NCBI RefSeq assembly: GCF_000400485.1
Contig: NZ_ASHR01000017.1
Location: 62,001-126,000, forward strand
DNA: 64,000 nucleotides
Direction of reading: 5' to 3'
From: Agrococcus pavilionensis RW1
Lineage (GTDB): Bacteria; Actinomycetota; Actinomycetes; Actinomycetales; Microbacteriaceae
Notes under the pieces: model-generated
Seen by the model: the letters and a program-made list of their open reading frames with translations, nothing else
The model's database searches: none
Told to the model about the DNA's origin: nothing
Shown: positions 53,555 through 62,211 of the stretch, piece by piece
Layout of the letters: the number at the start of each line of letters is the position of its first letter
Numbering within the stretch: the first letter of the stretch is position 1
Program-made: the position numbers and the translations under genes

Positions 53555-54451
53555 TCAGCGCTCGTCGGCGCTCGCGCCCCCGTCGCCGTCGGTGCCGGGG
53601 GCGTCGCCGCCCGGGCCGATACCCGGAGCGTCGGTGCCGCCAGCCGCGCGGCGCTCGCGCAGCCGGCGCAGCCCGCCGCCGAGCCCCTCGCGCTCGATCT
53701 CGCGCGCCTCGCGGATGCGCCGGCCGAGGCTCACGCGCTCCTCGCGCTCGGCGGGGGAGAGGAAGCCGTGGTGCCGGACGGGTGGCGGGCCGAAGGCCTC
53801 GCGCGAGGCCTTGACGACCTGGCGGCCGAGCATGTTGTTGCCGACGCCGCCGATGACGGCGCCGATGCCGAACGGCATCGCGCGACCGACCATGCTCGCG
53901 CCCGTGTTGCGCGCCATGCGGCGCAGGAACGCGCGGCGCATGAGGTCGATGACCTGCCCCATCGCGCCGCTCGGGAGCGAGGACGTGATCATCTGGCCCC
54001 AGAACGCCGAGCCGCCGCCGCGGCGGCCGAGCGCCTGGTCGGCGACGCGCTTGACGAGCGCCTTGCCGCCCGAGCCGAGCATGAGCCCCATCACGAGCGC
54101 CTTCGCCCGCTGCTCGTCCTCGACCGCGATGCCGTGCACCTCGGCGACGGCCTGCGCGAAGAACGCGCTCGCCTCGAGGAAGACGACCGTCTCCGCTGCG
54201 GTGAGGCCGATCGCCGCGACGGTGCCGATGCCGGGCGCGACGGCGCTCGCGCCGACGGCCGCGCCGCCGCTCGTGACGGCCGCGAGGTACTGCTTCTCGA
54301 GCCGGGCGATCATCTGCTCGGGCGTCATGTCGGGGTGCCGTCGGCGCAGGTTGCGCAAGTGGCCGACGACGAGCGGGCGCTGCACGCCCAGGATGTTCTC
54401 GAGCGTCGTGATGAGCCAGCCCATCTCCTCGTCGCGATCGAGCTCGTCCAT
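53555..54451 (-). CDS. Conserved membrane-associated protein of unknown function
   Basis: A 298-residue protein. Helical N-terminal region (MGWLITTLENILGVQRPLVVGHLRNL), then glycine/alanine-rich stretches that could insert in a membrane (SGGAAVGASAVAPGIGTVAAIGLTA and AMPFGIGAVIGGVGNNMLG), a charged segment SPAEREERVSLGRRIREAREIERE and a disordered acidic tail. The glycine zipper pattern is reminiscent of EcsC-like proteins, but I cannot assign a family safely. ATG 54451 has GAGGGG 5 nt upstream. Neighbours give no functional hint. Confidence 0.7.
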   Translation of the reverse strand: MDELDRDEEMGWLITTLENILGVQRPLVVGHLRNLRRRHPDMTPEQMIARLEKQYLAAVTSGGAAVGASAVAPGIGTVAAIGLTAAETVVFLEASAFFAQAVAEVHGIAVEDEQRAKALVMGLMLGSGGKALVKRVADQALGRRGGGSAFWGQMITSSLPSGAMGQVIDLMRRAFLRRMARNTGASMVGRAMPFGIGAVIGGVGNNMLGRQVVKASREAFGPPPVRHHGFLSPAEREERVSLGRRIREAREIEREGLGGGLRRLRERRAAGGTDAPGIGPGGDAPGTDGDGGASADER

Positions 54452-54561
54452 GGCATCCCCTCGTCGTCCTCGTCGCGTGCCGCGACGCATCCATCATCCT
54501 GCCCGGCATCATCGTGTCCCGACCGTGCCGGGAGGAGGCTGAGCGTGGGATCATGGCTCGC

Positions 54562-54840
54562 ATGACCCTCACCCCTGGACCGGACACCGTCGGCACGGGC
54601 GGCAGCACCGACGTGCTCGACCGCGAGCTCGAGAAGCTGCTCAACGAGGAGTCGGTCGAGGACGGCGACCACGACCGCTTCTCGCACTACGTCAAGAAGG
54701 AGAAGATCCTGCAGTCGGCGCTCTCGGGCAAGCCCGTGCGCGCGCTGTGCGGGAAGAAGTGGACGCCCGGGCGCGACCCGGAGAAGTTCCCGATCTGCCC
54801 CTCGTGCAAGGAGATCTACGAGAAGCTGCGCGCGGAGTGA
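54562..54840 (+). CDS. DUF3039 family small zinc-ribbon-like protein
   Basis: A 92-residue protein ending RALCGKKWTPGRDPEKFPICPSCKEIYEKL, where three cysteines could form part of a metal site; the middle HYVKKEKILQSALSGKP is the conserved DUF3039 core. The function is unknown; the family is actinobacterial and sits next to pncB. ATG 54562 is preferred by alignment with the family's usual N-terminus and a GATCAT box 7 nt upstream; ATG 54553 in frame is possible. Convergent with pncB. Confidence 0.85.
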   Translation: MTLTPGPDTVGTGGSTDVLDRELEKLLNEESVEDGDHDRFSHYVKKEKILQSALSGKPVRALCGKKWTPGRDPEKFPICPSCKEIYEKLRAE

Positions 54841-54862
54841 CGCCTGACGGCGGTCGGATGCG

Positions 54863-56170
54863 TCAGCGGAAGACCGTCGGGATCGCGGGCTCGCCCCGCG
54901 CGAGGCGGTGCGCCTCCGCCGGGAGCTCGTCGATCGAGGCGGTGTGCCGCTCGCGCGCGAGCTCGACGCCCGCAGGGCCGAGCCACCGCTCCTGGATCTC
55001 GCCGCGCTCGACGAGCGGCACCTGGAGTGCGCGGCCGCGCGTCGCGGCCTGCTCGAGCACGTGCGGGTCGTCGGTGACGAGCACGGTCTCCTCGACCGCG
55101 ATCCCGCCCTCGAGGGTGCGCACCGCGACCTTCTCGCCCGGGCGCGAGGCCTTGTCCTCGCTGCGCTTGCCGACGCCGACCCACTCGCCGTCGTCGCCCT
55201 GCCGCGCGACGAGCTTGTAGACCATGCCCGCCGCGGGCGCGCCCGAGCCGGTGACGACGCTCGTGCCGACGCCGTACGCATCCACCGGGCTCGCCTGCAG
55301 GGCCGCGATCGCGTACTCGTCGAGGTCGCTCGTGACGGTGATGCGCGTCTCGGTCGCGCCGAGCGAGTCGAGCAGCGCCCTCGCCTCGGCGGCGACCTCG
55401 TCGAGGTCGCCCGAGTCGAGCCGGATGCCGCCGAGCTTCGGGCCCGCGACCTCGATCGCGGTGCGGATGCCCTGCTCGATGTCGTAGGTGTCGACGAGCA
55501 GCGTCGTGCCGACGCCGAGGGTGTCGATCTGCGCCTGGAAGGCCTCTGCCTCGGAATCGTGGAGGAGCGTGAAGGAGTGGGCGGCGGTGCCCATCGTCGG
55601 GATGCCCCAGCGGGCGCCCGCGGCGAGGTTGCTCGTCGCGCGGAAACCGGCGATGTAGGCGGCGCGGGCGGCGGCGATCGCCGACTCCTCGCTCGCGCGG
55701 CGCGAGCCCATCTCGGCGACCGGTCGGCCCTTCGCGGCGCGCGCCATGCGGGTCGCGGCGTTCGCGACCGCGGAGTCGTAGTTGAGCACCGAGAGCGCGA
55801 CCGTCTCGAGCACGACCGCCTCGGCGAAGGAGCCCTCGACGACGAGGATCGGGGAGCCGGGGAAGTAGGCCTCGCCCTCGGCGTAGCCGCGGATGTCGCC
55901 CGCGAAGCGGTAGCCGGCGAGCCAGTCGAGCAGCTCGGGCGAGACGACCTCGTGCTCGCGCAGGAACGCGAGCTCTGCGTCGCCGAAGCGGAACTCGGCG
56001 AGCCGCTCGAGGAAGCGACCGGTGCCGGCGACGACGCCGTAGCGGCGCGCGCCCGGGAGGCGCCGCGCGAAGACCTCGAACGCCGAGGGGCGGAAGGCCG
56101 TCCCGGAGCGCATCGCGGCGTCGATCATGGTCAGCTCGTAGCGGTCGGTCATGAGCGCGGTGTCGGTCAC
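54863..56170 (-). CDS. pncB: Nicotinate phosphoribosyltransferase PncB
   Basis: A 435-residue enzyme, the usual size. ALMTDRYELTMIDAAM at the start, EMGSRRASEESAIAAARAAYIAGFRATSNLAA, PTMGTAAHSFTLLH and LDSGDLDEVAAEAR are hallmark segments. It makes nicotinate mononucleotide from nicotinate and PRPP in NAD salvage. GTG 56170 lies 6 nt after TAGGCT on the reverse strand, so the mRNA is leaderless. It is divergent from the acetyltransferase gene across a 56-base gap holding both -10 boxes. Confidence 0.95.
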   Translation of the reverse strand: MTDTALMTDRYELTMIDAAMRSGTAFRPSAFEVFARRLPGARRYGVVAGTGRFLERLAEFRFGDAELAFLREHEVVSPELLDWLAGYRFAGDIRGYAEGEAYFPGSPILVVEGSFAEAVVLETVALSVLNYDSAVANAATRMARAAKGRPVAEMGSRRASEESAIAAARAAYIAGFRATSNLAAGARWGIPTMGTAAHSFTLLHDSEAEAFQAQIDTLGVGTTLLVDTYDIEQGIRTAIEVAGPKLGGIRLDSGDLDEVAAEARALLDSLGATETRITVTSDLDEYAIAALQASPVDAYGVGTSVVTGSGAPAAGMVYKLVARQGDDGEWVGVGKRSEDKASRPGEKVAVRTLEGGIAVEETVLVTDDPHVLEQAATRGRALQVPLVERGEIQERWLGPAGVELARERHTASIDELPAEAHRLARGEPAIPTVFR

Positions 56171-56226
56171 GGCGCCAGCCTATGCCGACCGCCGAGCGAG
56201 CGACCGGGAGCCGGTAGCGTGGGCCG

Positions 56227-56787
56227 GTGCGCGACGAGACCCGACCCACCCGGACGAGCGAGCGACAACTGCCCGGGGGCGTCGAGCTGCGGGCCCCCCG
56301 GCCGGAGGACGCCGAGGCGTGGGCCCGCTTCCTCGTCGCCGAGCAGCAGCGCACCTACGCGGGGCAGCTGCCCGACGACTTCGGCTCCCGCGGCCTCGAG
56401 CAGGCGAACGTCGCGGGACTCGCGCACGTCTTCGGCCAGCCGGGCGAGGCCGTGCGCCGCATCGCGTGGCGCGGCGGCCGCATCGTCGGCATCGCCGCCG
56501 CCGGACCCGCGCCGGCGCGCTGGGAGCGCGAGCTCGGCCTCGTGCCGCCGCCGGCCGATCGCGAGCTCGACCGGCTCTACGTCGCGGCCGAGATGCACGG
56601 CTCCGGGCTCGGCGCGGCCCTGTTCGACGCGGTCGTCGACGAGCGGCCCCACTACTTGTGGCTCATCGACGGCAACGCCCGCGCCGCTCGCTTCTACGAG
56701 CGGCGGGGCTTCGAGCACCTCGACGAGCGGGTGTCGACCGGGCCGACGTGGGGCGGCATCCCGATGCACCGCATGCTGCGGCGCTAG
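56227..56787 (+). CDS. GNAT-family N-acetyltransferase
   Basis: A 186-residue protein. The GNAT core runs from VELRAPRPEDAEAW (first strand and helix) to LDRLYVAAEMHGSGLGAALFDAVVD, where the acetyl-CoA loop reads H-G-S-G-L-G (motif A), and WLIDGNARAARFYERRGFEHL (motif B). The substrate is unknown. GTG 56227 follows TAGCGT (56215-56220) by 6 nt. The stop codon overlaps the convergent binding-protein gene by 4 bases. Confidence 0.85.
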   Translation: MRDETRPTRTSERQLPGGVELRAPRPEDAEAWARFLVAEQQRTYAGQLPDDFGSRGLEQANVAGLAHVFGQPGEAVRRIAWRGGRIVGIAAAGPAPARWERELGLVPPPADRELDRLYVAAEMHGSGLGAALFDAVVDERPHYLWLIDGNARAARFYERRGFEHLDERVSTGPTWGGIPMHRMLRR

Positions 56788-57722
56788 CCGACGAGCCCCT
56801 CCTCCTCGAGCCAGGCGCGCGCGATGTCGGCTGCCGGGGACTGCTGCTCGACGCTGCGTCGGTTGAGCTCGATGAGCGCGTCGGACGACAGCGCAGCGGT
56901 GACGCCGTTCACGACCTCCTGCGCGGCCTCGTCGACGCGGTCGCTCGCGACCGGGACGACGTGCGAGGCGAGGAACAGTCCCTCCGTGTCCTCGAGCACG
57001 ACGAGGTCGTTCTGCGCGATCGTCGGGTCGGCGGTGTAGACGATCGCGAGCTGGATGTCGCCGTCCTGCAGCGCGCGGATCGTGAGCGGGCCGCCGCCGT
57101 CCTCGATCGGGGTGAAGCCGACCTCGATGCCGTAGACGCTCGCGAGCCCCTGGGGGCCGTTCGGGCGGCTCTCGGCCTCGGAGTTCGCGCCCATCGTGAG
57201 CGGCACGTCGACGCTCGCGAGATCGGCGACCGTCTCGAGCCCGTACTGGTCGGCGAACGCTCGCGTGACGACGTACGAGTCCTGGTCGGTCGCCTCGGCC
57301 TGGTCGAGGATCGTGATGCCCTCGGGCGCCGCCTCGACGAGCGCGTCGTACACCTCGTCGGTCAGCCGCTCCTCGGGGTCGGGGCTCCAGTACTGCAGCA
57401 GCGGCCCCGTGTACTCGGGGAAGAGGTCGATCGCCCCCGACTCGATCTCGGGCACGTAGACCTCGCGCTGCCCGATGCGCAGCTGCCGGTCGATCGTGTA
57501 GCCGGCGTCCTCGAGCGCCTGAGCGTACAGCTCGGCGATGATCTCGCTCGAGTAGTAGTCCTGGGAGCCGACGACGAGGGTCGTGCCGTCGCCGCCGCTC
57601 GAGGGCGCGGTGCTCTCGTCCGCGGCGAGGGGGTCGGCGCTCGCGCAGCCGACGAGCACAGCGCTCGCGGTGCCGACGGCGGCGAGGGCGATCGCCGCCC
57701 GGCGGGTGGTGGTCCTGATCAT
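56784..57722 (-). CDS. Osmoprotectant ABC transporter substrate-binding lipoprotein (OpuBC/OpuAC type)
   Basis: A 312-residue lipoprotein. A lipobox ends the signal peptide (ASAVLVGC, Cys at about residue 26); the mature domain begins LVVGSQDYYSSEIIAELYAQALEDAGY and includes AIDLFPEYTGPLLQY and DGGGPLTIRALQDGDIQLAIVYTADPTI, the quaternary-amine-binding OpuAC-fold pattern. It captures glycine betaine, choline, carnitine or a similar solute. Last gene of a four-gene operon, with its start overlapping the permease stop by 4 nt. Confidence 0.93.
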   Translation of the reverse strand: MIRTTTRRAAIALAAVGTASAVLVGCASADPLAADESTAPSSGGDGTTLVVGSQDYYSSEIIAELYAQALEDAGYTIDRQLRIGQREVYVPEIESGAIDLFPEYTGPLLQYWSPDPEERLTDEVYDALVEAAPEGITILDQAEATDQDSYVVTRAFADQYGLETVADLASVDVPLTMGANSEAESRPNGPQGLASVYGIEVGFTPIEDGGGPLTIRALQDGDIQLAIVYTADPTIAQNDLVVLEDTEGLFLASHVVPVASDRVDEAAQEVVNGVTAALSSDALIELNRRSVEQQSPAADIARAWLEEEGLVG

Positions 57723-58417
57723 GCGGAGATCCTCTCTCTCGCGCCGGACGGCGCGCGGTGGGGTTCGGCGCGGCGGGCCGCGGCGGATTGGACGAGCTGG
57801 AAGCCGAGCTCGACGACGAGCGCGAGGAGCGCGACGAGGAGGGAGGCGCCGAGCATCATGTCGTAGCGCTGCGTCTTGAGGCCCTCGAACAGCGGGCGCC
57901 CGAGGCCGGTGTCGGCGACGTACGCGGCGAGCGTCGCGGTCGAGATGACCTGCAGGGCGGCGGAGCGGACGCCGCCGAGCAGCACGGGCGCGGCGAGCGG
58001 CAGCTCGACGCCGCGCACGAGCTGCCACTCGGTCATGCCGATCGCGCGCGAGGCGCCGACGGTCTCGCGCGCGACCGACTCGACGCCCGCGTACGCGCCC
58101 GCGAGCACGGGCGGCAGCGCGAGCACGAGGAGCGCGAGGAACGGCGCGTCGAGCCCGATGCCGAGCGCGAGGCCGAGGATGGTCAGGAGGCCGAGCGTCG
58201 GCAGCGCGCGCGCACCGCTCGTGAGCACGATCACGAGCGAGCGGCCCCGGCCCGAGTGGCCGATCGCGACGCCCGCGGGGATCCCGATCGCGCACGCTGC
58301 CGCCACGACCGCGGCCGAGAACCCGAGGTGCTCGAGGATGCGCGCGCCGATCCCGCCGCGCCCGTCCCAGTTCGCGGAGTCGAGCAGCCACGCGAGCGCG
58401 TCGAGCACCAGGTTCAC
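57719..58417 (-). CDS. Osmoprotectant ABC transporter permease (second)
   Basis: A 232-residue membrane protein with about five to six spans. SGARALPTLGLLTILGLALG and GASRAIGMTEWQLVRGVELPLAAPVLLGGVRSA carry the EAA-loop-like contact with the ATPase. GTG 58417 overlaps the stop of the preceding permease by 4 nt; the frame upstream of it is not used. Works with the second permease, the ATPase and the lipoprotein. Confidence 0.92.
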   Translation of the reverse strand: MNLVLDALAWLLDSANWDGRGGIGARILEHLGFSAAVVAAACAIGIPAGVAIGHSGRGRSLVIVLTSGARALPTLGLLTILGLALGIGLDAPFLALLVLALPPVLAGAYAGVESVARETVGASRAIGMTEWQLVRGVELPLAAPVLLGGVRSAALQVISTATLAAYVADTGLGRPLFEGLKTQRYDMMLGASLLVALLALVVELGFQLVQSAAARRAEPHRAPSGARERISA

Positions 58418-59055
58418 GCCGACACCGTCCGCCGCCAGGGCATCGCCGCGCGCCCCGCGAGCACGCACAGCGCGTCGAGCACGACCGCGACCACGACGGT
58501 GAGCACGATGCCGGTGAGGATCGAGGCCTCGATGCCGCGCTGGAACCCGTCGGTGAAGAGCGTGCCGAGGCTCGCGGTGCCGATGACCGCGCCGACCGTC
58601 ACGAGGCTGACGGTCGAGACGACCACGACCCGCAGCGACGACAGCAGCACGGGGCCGGCGAGCGGCAGCTCGACCCGCCAGAAGCTCGCCCAGCGGGAGT
58701 GCCCGGTCGCCTCAGCCGCGAGCCGGACGTCCTCGGGGACGGACGCGAACGCATCCGCCGCCCCGCGCACGAGGAGCGCGCAGCCGTAGAGCGTGAGCGC
58801 GGTGATGATCGTCGCGGGCGAGCGGAGCGCGAAGCCCGTGATCGCGGGGATGATGATGAACAGCGGCAGCGACGGGATCGCGTAGAGGAGGCCCGTGCCG
58901 GTCAGCAGCGGCGTGCGCCAGCGGCGGCTCCCGGCCGCGAGCCGCCCGAGCGGCACCGAGATGACGAGGCTCAGCAGGATCGGCGGCACCGAGAGCAGCA
59001 GGTGATCGGCCAGCAGCCCCCAGACGATGTGGAGGTTCTGGCTCAGCCACGTCAC
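58414..59055 (-). CDS. Osmoprotectant ABC transporter permease (first)
   Basis: A 213-residue membrane protein with about five spans, beginning [22 protein letters not shown]. The EAA loop is RLAAEATGHSRWASFWRVELPLAGPVLLSSLRVV, typical of OpuBB/OpuCB permeases. GTG 59055 overlaps the ATPase stop by 4 nt, and its own stop overlaps the next permease, so the whole operon is translated in a coupled chain. Confidence 0.92.
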   Translation of the reverse strand: MTWLSQNLHIVWGLLADHLLLSVPPILLSLVISVPLGRLAAGSRRWRTPLLTGTGLLYAIPSLPLFIIIPAITGFALRSPATIITALTLYGCALLVRGAADAFASVPEDVRLAAEATGHSRWASFWRVELPLAGPVLLSSLRVVVVSTVSLVTVGAVIGTASLGTLFTDGFQRGIEASILTGIVLTVVVAVVLDALCVLAGRAAMPWRRTVSA

Positions 59056-59885
59056 GGCGCGCCCTCGCGGGCGTCGGCCTCGAGCACGCCCGTCGGGCGG
59101 TCGTCGCCGTCGACGACGACGCGACGCCCGTCGAGCTCGCGGATGCGCAGGGTGCGGCGCGCGGTGCCCGCGCCCACGAAGGCGGCGACGAAGTCGTCGG
59201 CGGGGGCGGCGAGGATCTCGGTCGGCGTGCCGCGCTGCGCGATCTCGGCGCCCGCGCGCAGCACGACCACTTCGTCGGCGAGCGCGAAGGCCTCGTCGAC
59301 GTCGTGGGTGACGAACAGGATCGTCTTGCCGAGCTCGGCCTGCAGGGCGCGCAGCTCGGCTTGCAGCTGCTCGCGCACGATCGGGTCGACCGCGCCGAAC
59401 GGCTCGTCCATGAGCAGGATGTCCGGGTCGGCGGCGAGCGCCCGCGCGACGCCGACGCGCTGCTGCTGGCCGCCGGAGAGCTGTGCGGGGTAGCGGTCGG
59501 CGAGGGCTGGGTCGAGGCCGACGCGCTCGAGGAGGCCGAGCGCATCCGCCCTCGCCTCGCGGCGCGAGCGCCCCGCGAGCACGGGCACGGTCGCGACGTT
59601 GTCGGCGACCGTGCGATGGGGGAGCAGGCCGCCCGCCTGCAGCACGTAGCCGATCGAGCGGCGCAGGCCCACCGGGTCGAGCGAGCGGACGTCGACGTCG
59701 TCGATGCGGACCGCGCCCGACGTGGGCTCGACCATGCGGTTCACCATGCGCAGGAGCGTCGTCTTGCCGCTGCCCGAGGAGCCGACGAGGGCGACGACCG
59801 AATGCGACGGCACGCGCAGGCTGAAGCCGGCGACCGCGACGGTGCCGCCCGGGTACTCCTTGCGCACCGCGTCGAACTCGATCAC
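59052..59885 (-). CDS. Osmoprotectant ABC transporter ATP-binding protein (OpuBA/ProV-like)
   Basis: A 277-residue ABC ATPase without CBS domains. Walker [17 protein letters not shown], signature [20 protein letters not shown], Walker [14 protein letters not shown] and H-loop [16 protein letters not shown] are all clear. GTG 59885 is chosen because GGAGAA lies 6 nt upstream. First gene of the operon. The absence of the C-terminal CBS pair that senses ionic strength in some OpuA/OpuC ATPases suggests regulation by another means. Confidence 0.93.
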   Translation of the reverse strand: MIEFDAVRKEYPGGTVAVAGFSLRVPSHSVVALVGSSGSGKTTLLRMVNRMVEPTSGAVRIDDVDVRSLDPVGLRRSIGYVLQAGGLLPHRTVADNVATVPVLAGRSRREARADALGLLERVGLDPALADRYPAQLSGGQQQRVGVARALAADPDILLMDEPFGAVDPIVREQLQAELRALQAELGKTILFVTHDVDEAFALADEVVVLRAGAEIAQRGTPTEILAAPADDFVAAFVGAGTARRTLRIRELDGRRVVVDGDDRPTGVLEADAREGAP

Positions 59886-59995
59886 GCAGGTTCTCCTCAC
59901 CTTCGCGGAGGGATGACGATACCGCCCGCCCGCGACATCCTCTCCGGTCGCGCCTGCGAGCGGCCCGTGAACGCGCCACGACTAGGCTTGCCGTC

Positions 59996-60832
59996 GTGCA
60001 GCGCCCGATCGGAGTCTTCGACAGCGGCGTCGGCGGGCTCACCGTGGCGAGGGCGCTCATCGACCAGCTGCCCGCCGAGTCGATCACCTACATCGGCGAC
60101 ACCGCGAACGGCCCGTATGGTCCGCGCGAGCAGGCCGAGGTGCGGGCGCTCGCGCTCGACGTGCTCGACACGCTCGTCGCGCAAGGCGTGAAGATGCTCG
60201 TCATCGCCTGCAACACCGCCTCCGCCGCGACCCTCGACGTCGCGCGCGAGCGCTACGAGGAGGGGATGGGCATCCCCGTCGTCGAGGTCATCGACCCGGC
60301 CGTGCGCGCCGCCGTGGCGCAGAGCCGCTCGGGCCGCATCGGCGTGATCGGCACCGCAGGCACGATCGGCTCGGGCGCCTACCAGCGCGCGTTCGCCGCC
60401 GCAGGGGTGCCGCACGTCGCCGCCGGCGCCGCGCCGCGCTTCGTCGAGTTCGTCGAGGCTGGCGTGACGACGGGCGACGAGGTGCTCGAGGCCGCGCGCG
60501 AGTACCTCGAGCCGCTGCTCGCCGAGGGCCTCGACACCCTCGTGCTCGGCTGCACCCACTACCCGCTGCTCGCCGGCGCGATCGGCTACGTCGCCGGTCC
60601 CGACGTGCGGCTCGTCTCGAGCGCCGAGGAGACGGCGGGCGACGTCTACCGCATGCTGAGCGACCGGCGCATGCTCGCGCCCGTCGACGCGACGCCCACC
60701 TACGAGTTCGAGGCGACGACCGAGGCGCAGGAGCCGTTCCTGCGGCTCGCGCGCCGCTTCCTCGGGCCGGAGGTCACGCACGTCGAGTTCCACCAGACCG
60801 GGGTCATCCAGCTGCCCGGCCGCACCGACTGA
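59996..60832 (+). CDS. murI: Glutamate racemase MurI
   Basis: A 278-residue enzyme of standard size. [15 protein letters not shown] at the start, [15 protein letters not shown] (first catalytic Cys) and [15 protein letters not shown] (second catalytic Cys) are all present. It makes D-glutamate for peptidoglycan. GTG 59996 is 7 nt after TAGGCT (59983-59988), predicting a leaderless transcript that may continue into rph. The order murI-rph-rdgB is conserved in actinobacteria. Confidence 0.97.
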   Translation: MQRPIGVFDSGVGGLTVARALIDQLPAESITYIGDTANGPYGPREQAEVRALALDVLDTLVAQGVKMLVIACNTASAATLDVARERYEEGMGIPVVEVIDPAVRAAVAQSRSGRIGVIGTAGTIGSGAYQRAFAAAGVPHVAAGAAPRFVEFVEAGVTTGDEVLEAAREYLEPLLAEGLDTLVLGCTHYPLLAGAIGYVAGPDVRLVSSAEETAGDVYRMLSDRRMLAPVDATPTYEFEATTEAQEPFLRLARRFLGPEVTHVEFHQTGVIQLPGRTD

Positions 60833-60842
60833 AGGAGAGACC

Positions 60843-61565
60843 ATGGCACGCAAGGACGGCAGGCAGCTCGATCAGCTGCGCGAGGTCACGATCGAGCGGG
60901 GCTGGAGCGCGCAGGCCGAGGGGAGCGCCCTCATCTCGTTCGGCGGCACGCGCGTGCTGTGCACCGCATCCGTCATGCCGACCGTGCCGCGCTGGATGGC
61001 CGGCAAGGGCAAGGGCTGGGTGACGGCGGAGTACGCGATGCTGCCGCGCTCGACGAACGAGCGGATGGATCGCGAGAGCGTGAAGGGGCGCGTCGGCGGC
61101 CGCACCCACGAGATCTCGCGCCTCATCGGCCGCTCGCTGCGCGCGGGCGTCGACATGAAGGCGCTCGGCGAGCTCTCGATCACCGTCGACTGCGACGTGC
61201 TGCAGGCCGACGGCGGCACGCGCACCGCCGCGATCACGGGCGCCTACGTCGCGCTCGCCGACGCGGTTGCGTGGGCGCAGGCGCAAGGGCGGGTGCCGAA
61301 GAGCGCGAAGCCGCTCGTCGACTCGGTCGCGGCCGTCTCGGTCGGCATCGTCGACGGCGAGCCGACGCTCGACTTGAACTACCTCGAGGACGTGCGCGCC
61401 GGCACCGACATGAACGTCGTCGCGACCGGGCGCGGGCTGCTCGTCGAGGTGCAGGGCACGGCCGAGGGCGCACCCTTCGACCGCTCGGAGCTCGACGCGC
61501 TGCTCGACCTCGCGCTCGCCGGCACCGCCCGGCTGACGGAGCTCCAGCGCGAGGCGCTCGCGTGA
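60843..61565 (+). CDS. rph: Ribonuclease PH
   Basis: A 240-residue phosphorolytic exoribonuclease, full length. [23 protein letters not shown], the [33 protein letters not shown] region and [20 protein letters not shown] are hallmarks. It trims tRNA 3' ends as a hexamer. The ATG has AAGGAGAG about 5 nt upstream and lies 10 bases after murI. Its stop overlaps the rdgB start (GTGA). Confidence 0.97.
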   Translation: MARKDGRQLDQLREVTIERGWSAQAEGSALISFGGTRVLCTASVMPTVPRWMAGKGKGWVTAEYAMLPRSTNERMDRESVKGRVGGRTHEISRLIGRSLRAGVDMKALGELSITVDCDVLQADGGTRTAAITGAYVALADAVAWAQAQGRVPKSAKPLVDSVAAVSVGIVDGEPTLDLNYLEDVRAGTDMNVVATGRGLLVEVQGTAEGAPFDRSELDALLDLALAGTARLTELQREALA

Positions 61566-62194
61566 GCCCCGTCGACACGGGCTTCGGCTCGACGGGCATC
61601 GACCCGCGCGGCGGCGGCCTGCAGGTCGTCGTCGCGACCCGCAACCCGCACAAGGTCGAGGAGCTGCAGCGCATCCTCGCGCCGCTCCTGCCCGGCATCG
61701 AGCTGCTGCCCGACGACGGCCCGGAGCCGATCGAGGACGGCGACACCTTCGAGGCGAACGCCCTGATCAAGGCGCGCGCCGCGCACGAGCGCACGGGGCT
61801 GCCGGCGATCGCCGACGACTCGGGCATCGAGGTCGACGCGCTCGACGGTGCCCCCGGCATCCACTCGGCTCGCTACGCGGGCACGCGCGACGATCGCGAC
61901 AACCTCGAGCTGCTGCTCGCGAACCTCGCCGAGCACGCCGATCGCGGCGCGCGTTTCGTGTGCGCGGCCGCGTGGGTCGACGCCGAGGGCGAGTTCGCGG
62001 TGCGCGGGGAGTGGGCCGGCGAGGTCGCGGATGCGCCGCGCGGCGACGGCGGGTTCGGGTACGACCCGATCTTCGTACCCCACGACGGCGGCGGCCGCTC
62101 GTCGGCCGAGCTGAGCGCCGACGAGAAGGATGCGCTCAGCCACCGCCGGATCGCGTTCGCGGCGCTCGCGGAGTGTATCCGCGGCGGTGCCTGA
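61562..62194 (+). CDS. rdgB: XTP/dITP pyrophosphatase RdgB/HAM1
   Basis: A 210-residue house-cleaning nucleotide pyrophosphatase. [42 protein letters not shown] and [16 protein letters not shown] are diagnostic, and [10 protein letters not shown] closes the C-terminus. It removes deaminated purine triphosphates. GTG 61562 overlaps rph by 4 nt; the first 18 residues are a variable extension. The next gene ends 17 bases further on, in the opposite direction and with a quite different base composition. Confidence 0.96.
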   Translation: MSPVDTGFGSTGIDPRGGGLQVVVATRNPHKVEELQRILAPLLPGIELLPDDGPEPIEDGDTFEANALIKARAAHERTGLPAIADDSGIEVDALDGAPGIHSARYAGTRDDRDNLELLLANLAEHADRGARFVCAAAWVDAEGEFAVRGEWAGEVADAPRGDGGFGYDPIFVPHDGGGRSSAELSADEKDALSHRRIAFAALAECIRGGA

Positions 62195-62211
62195 ATTAGA
62201 AGTCTGATCTC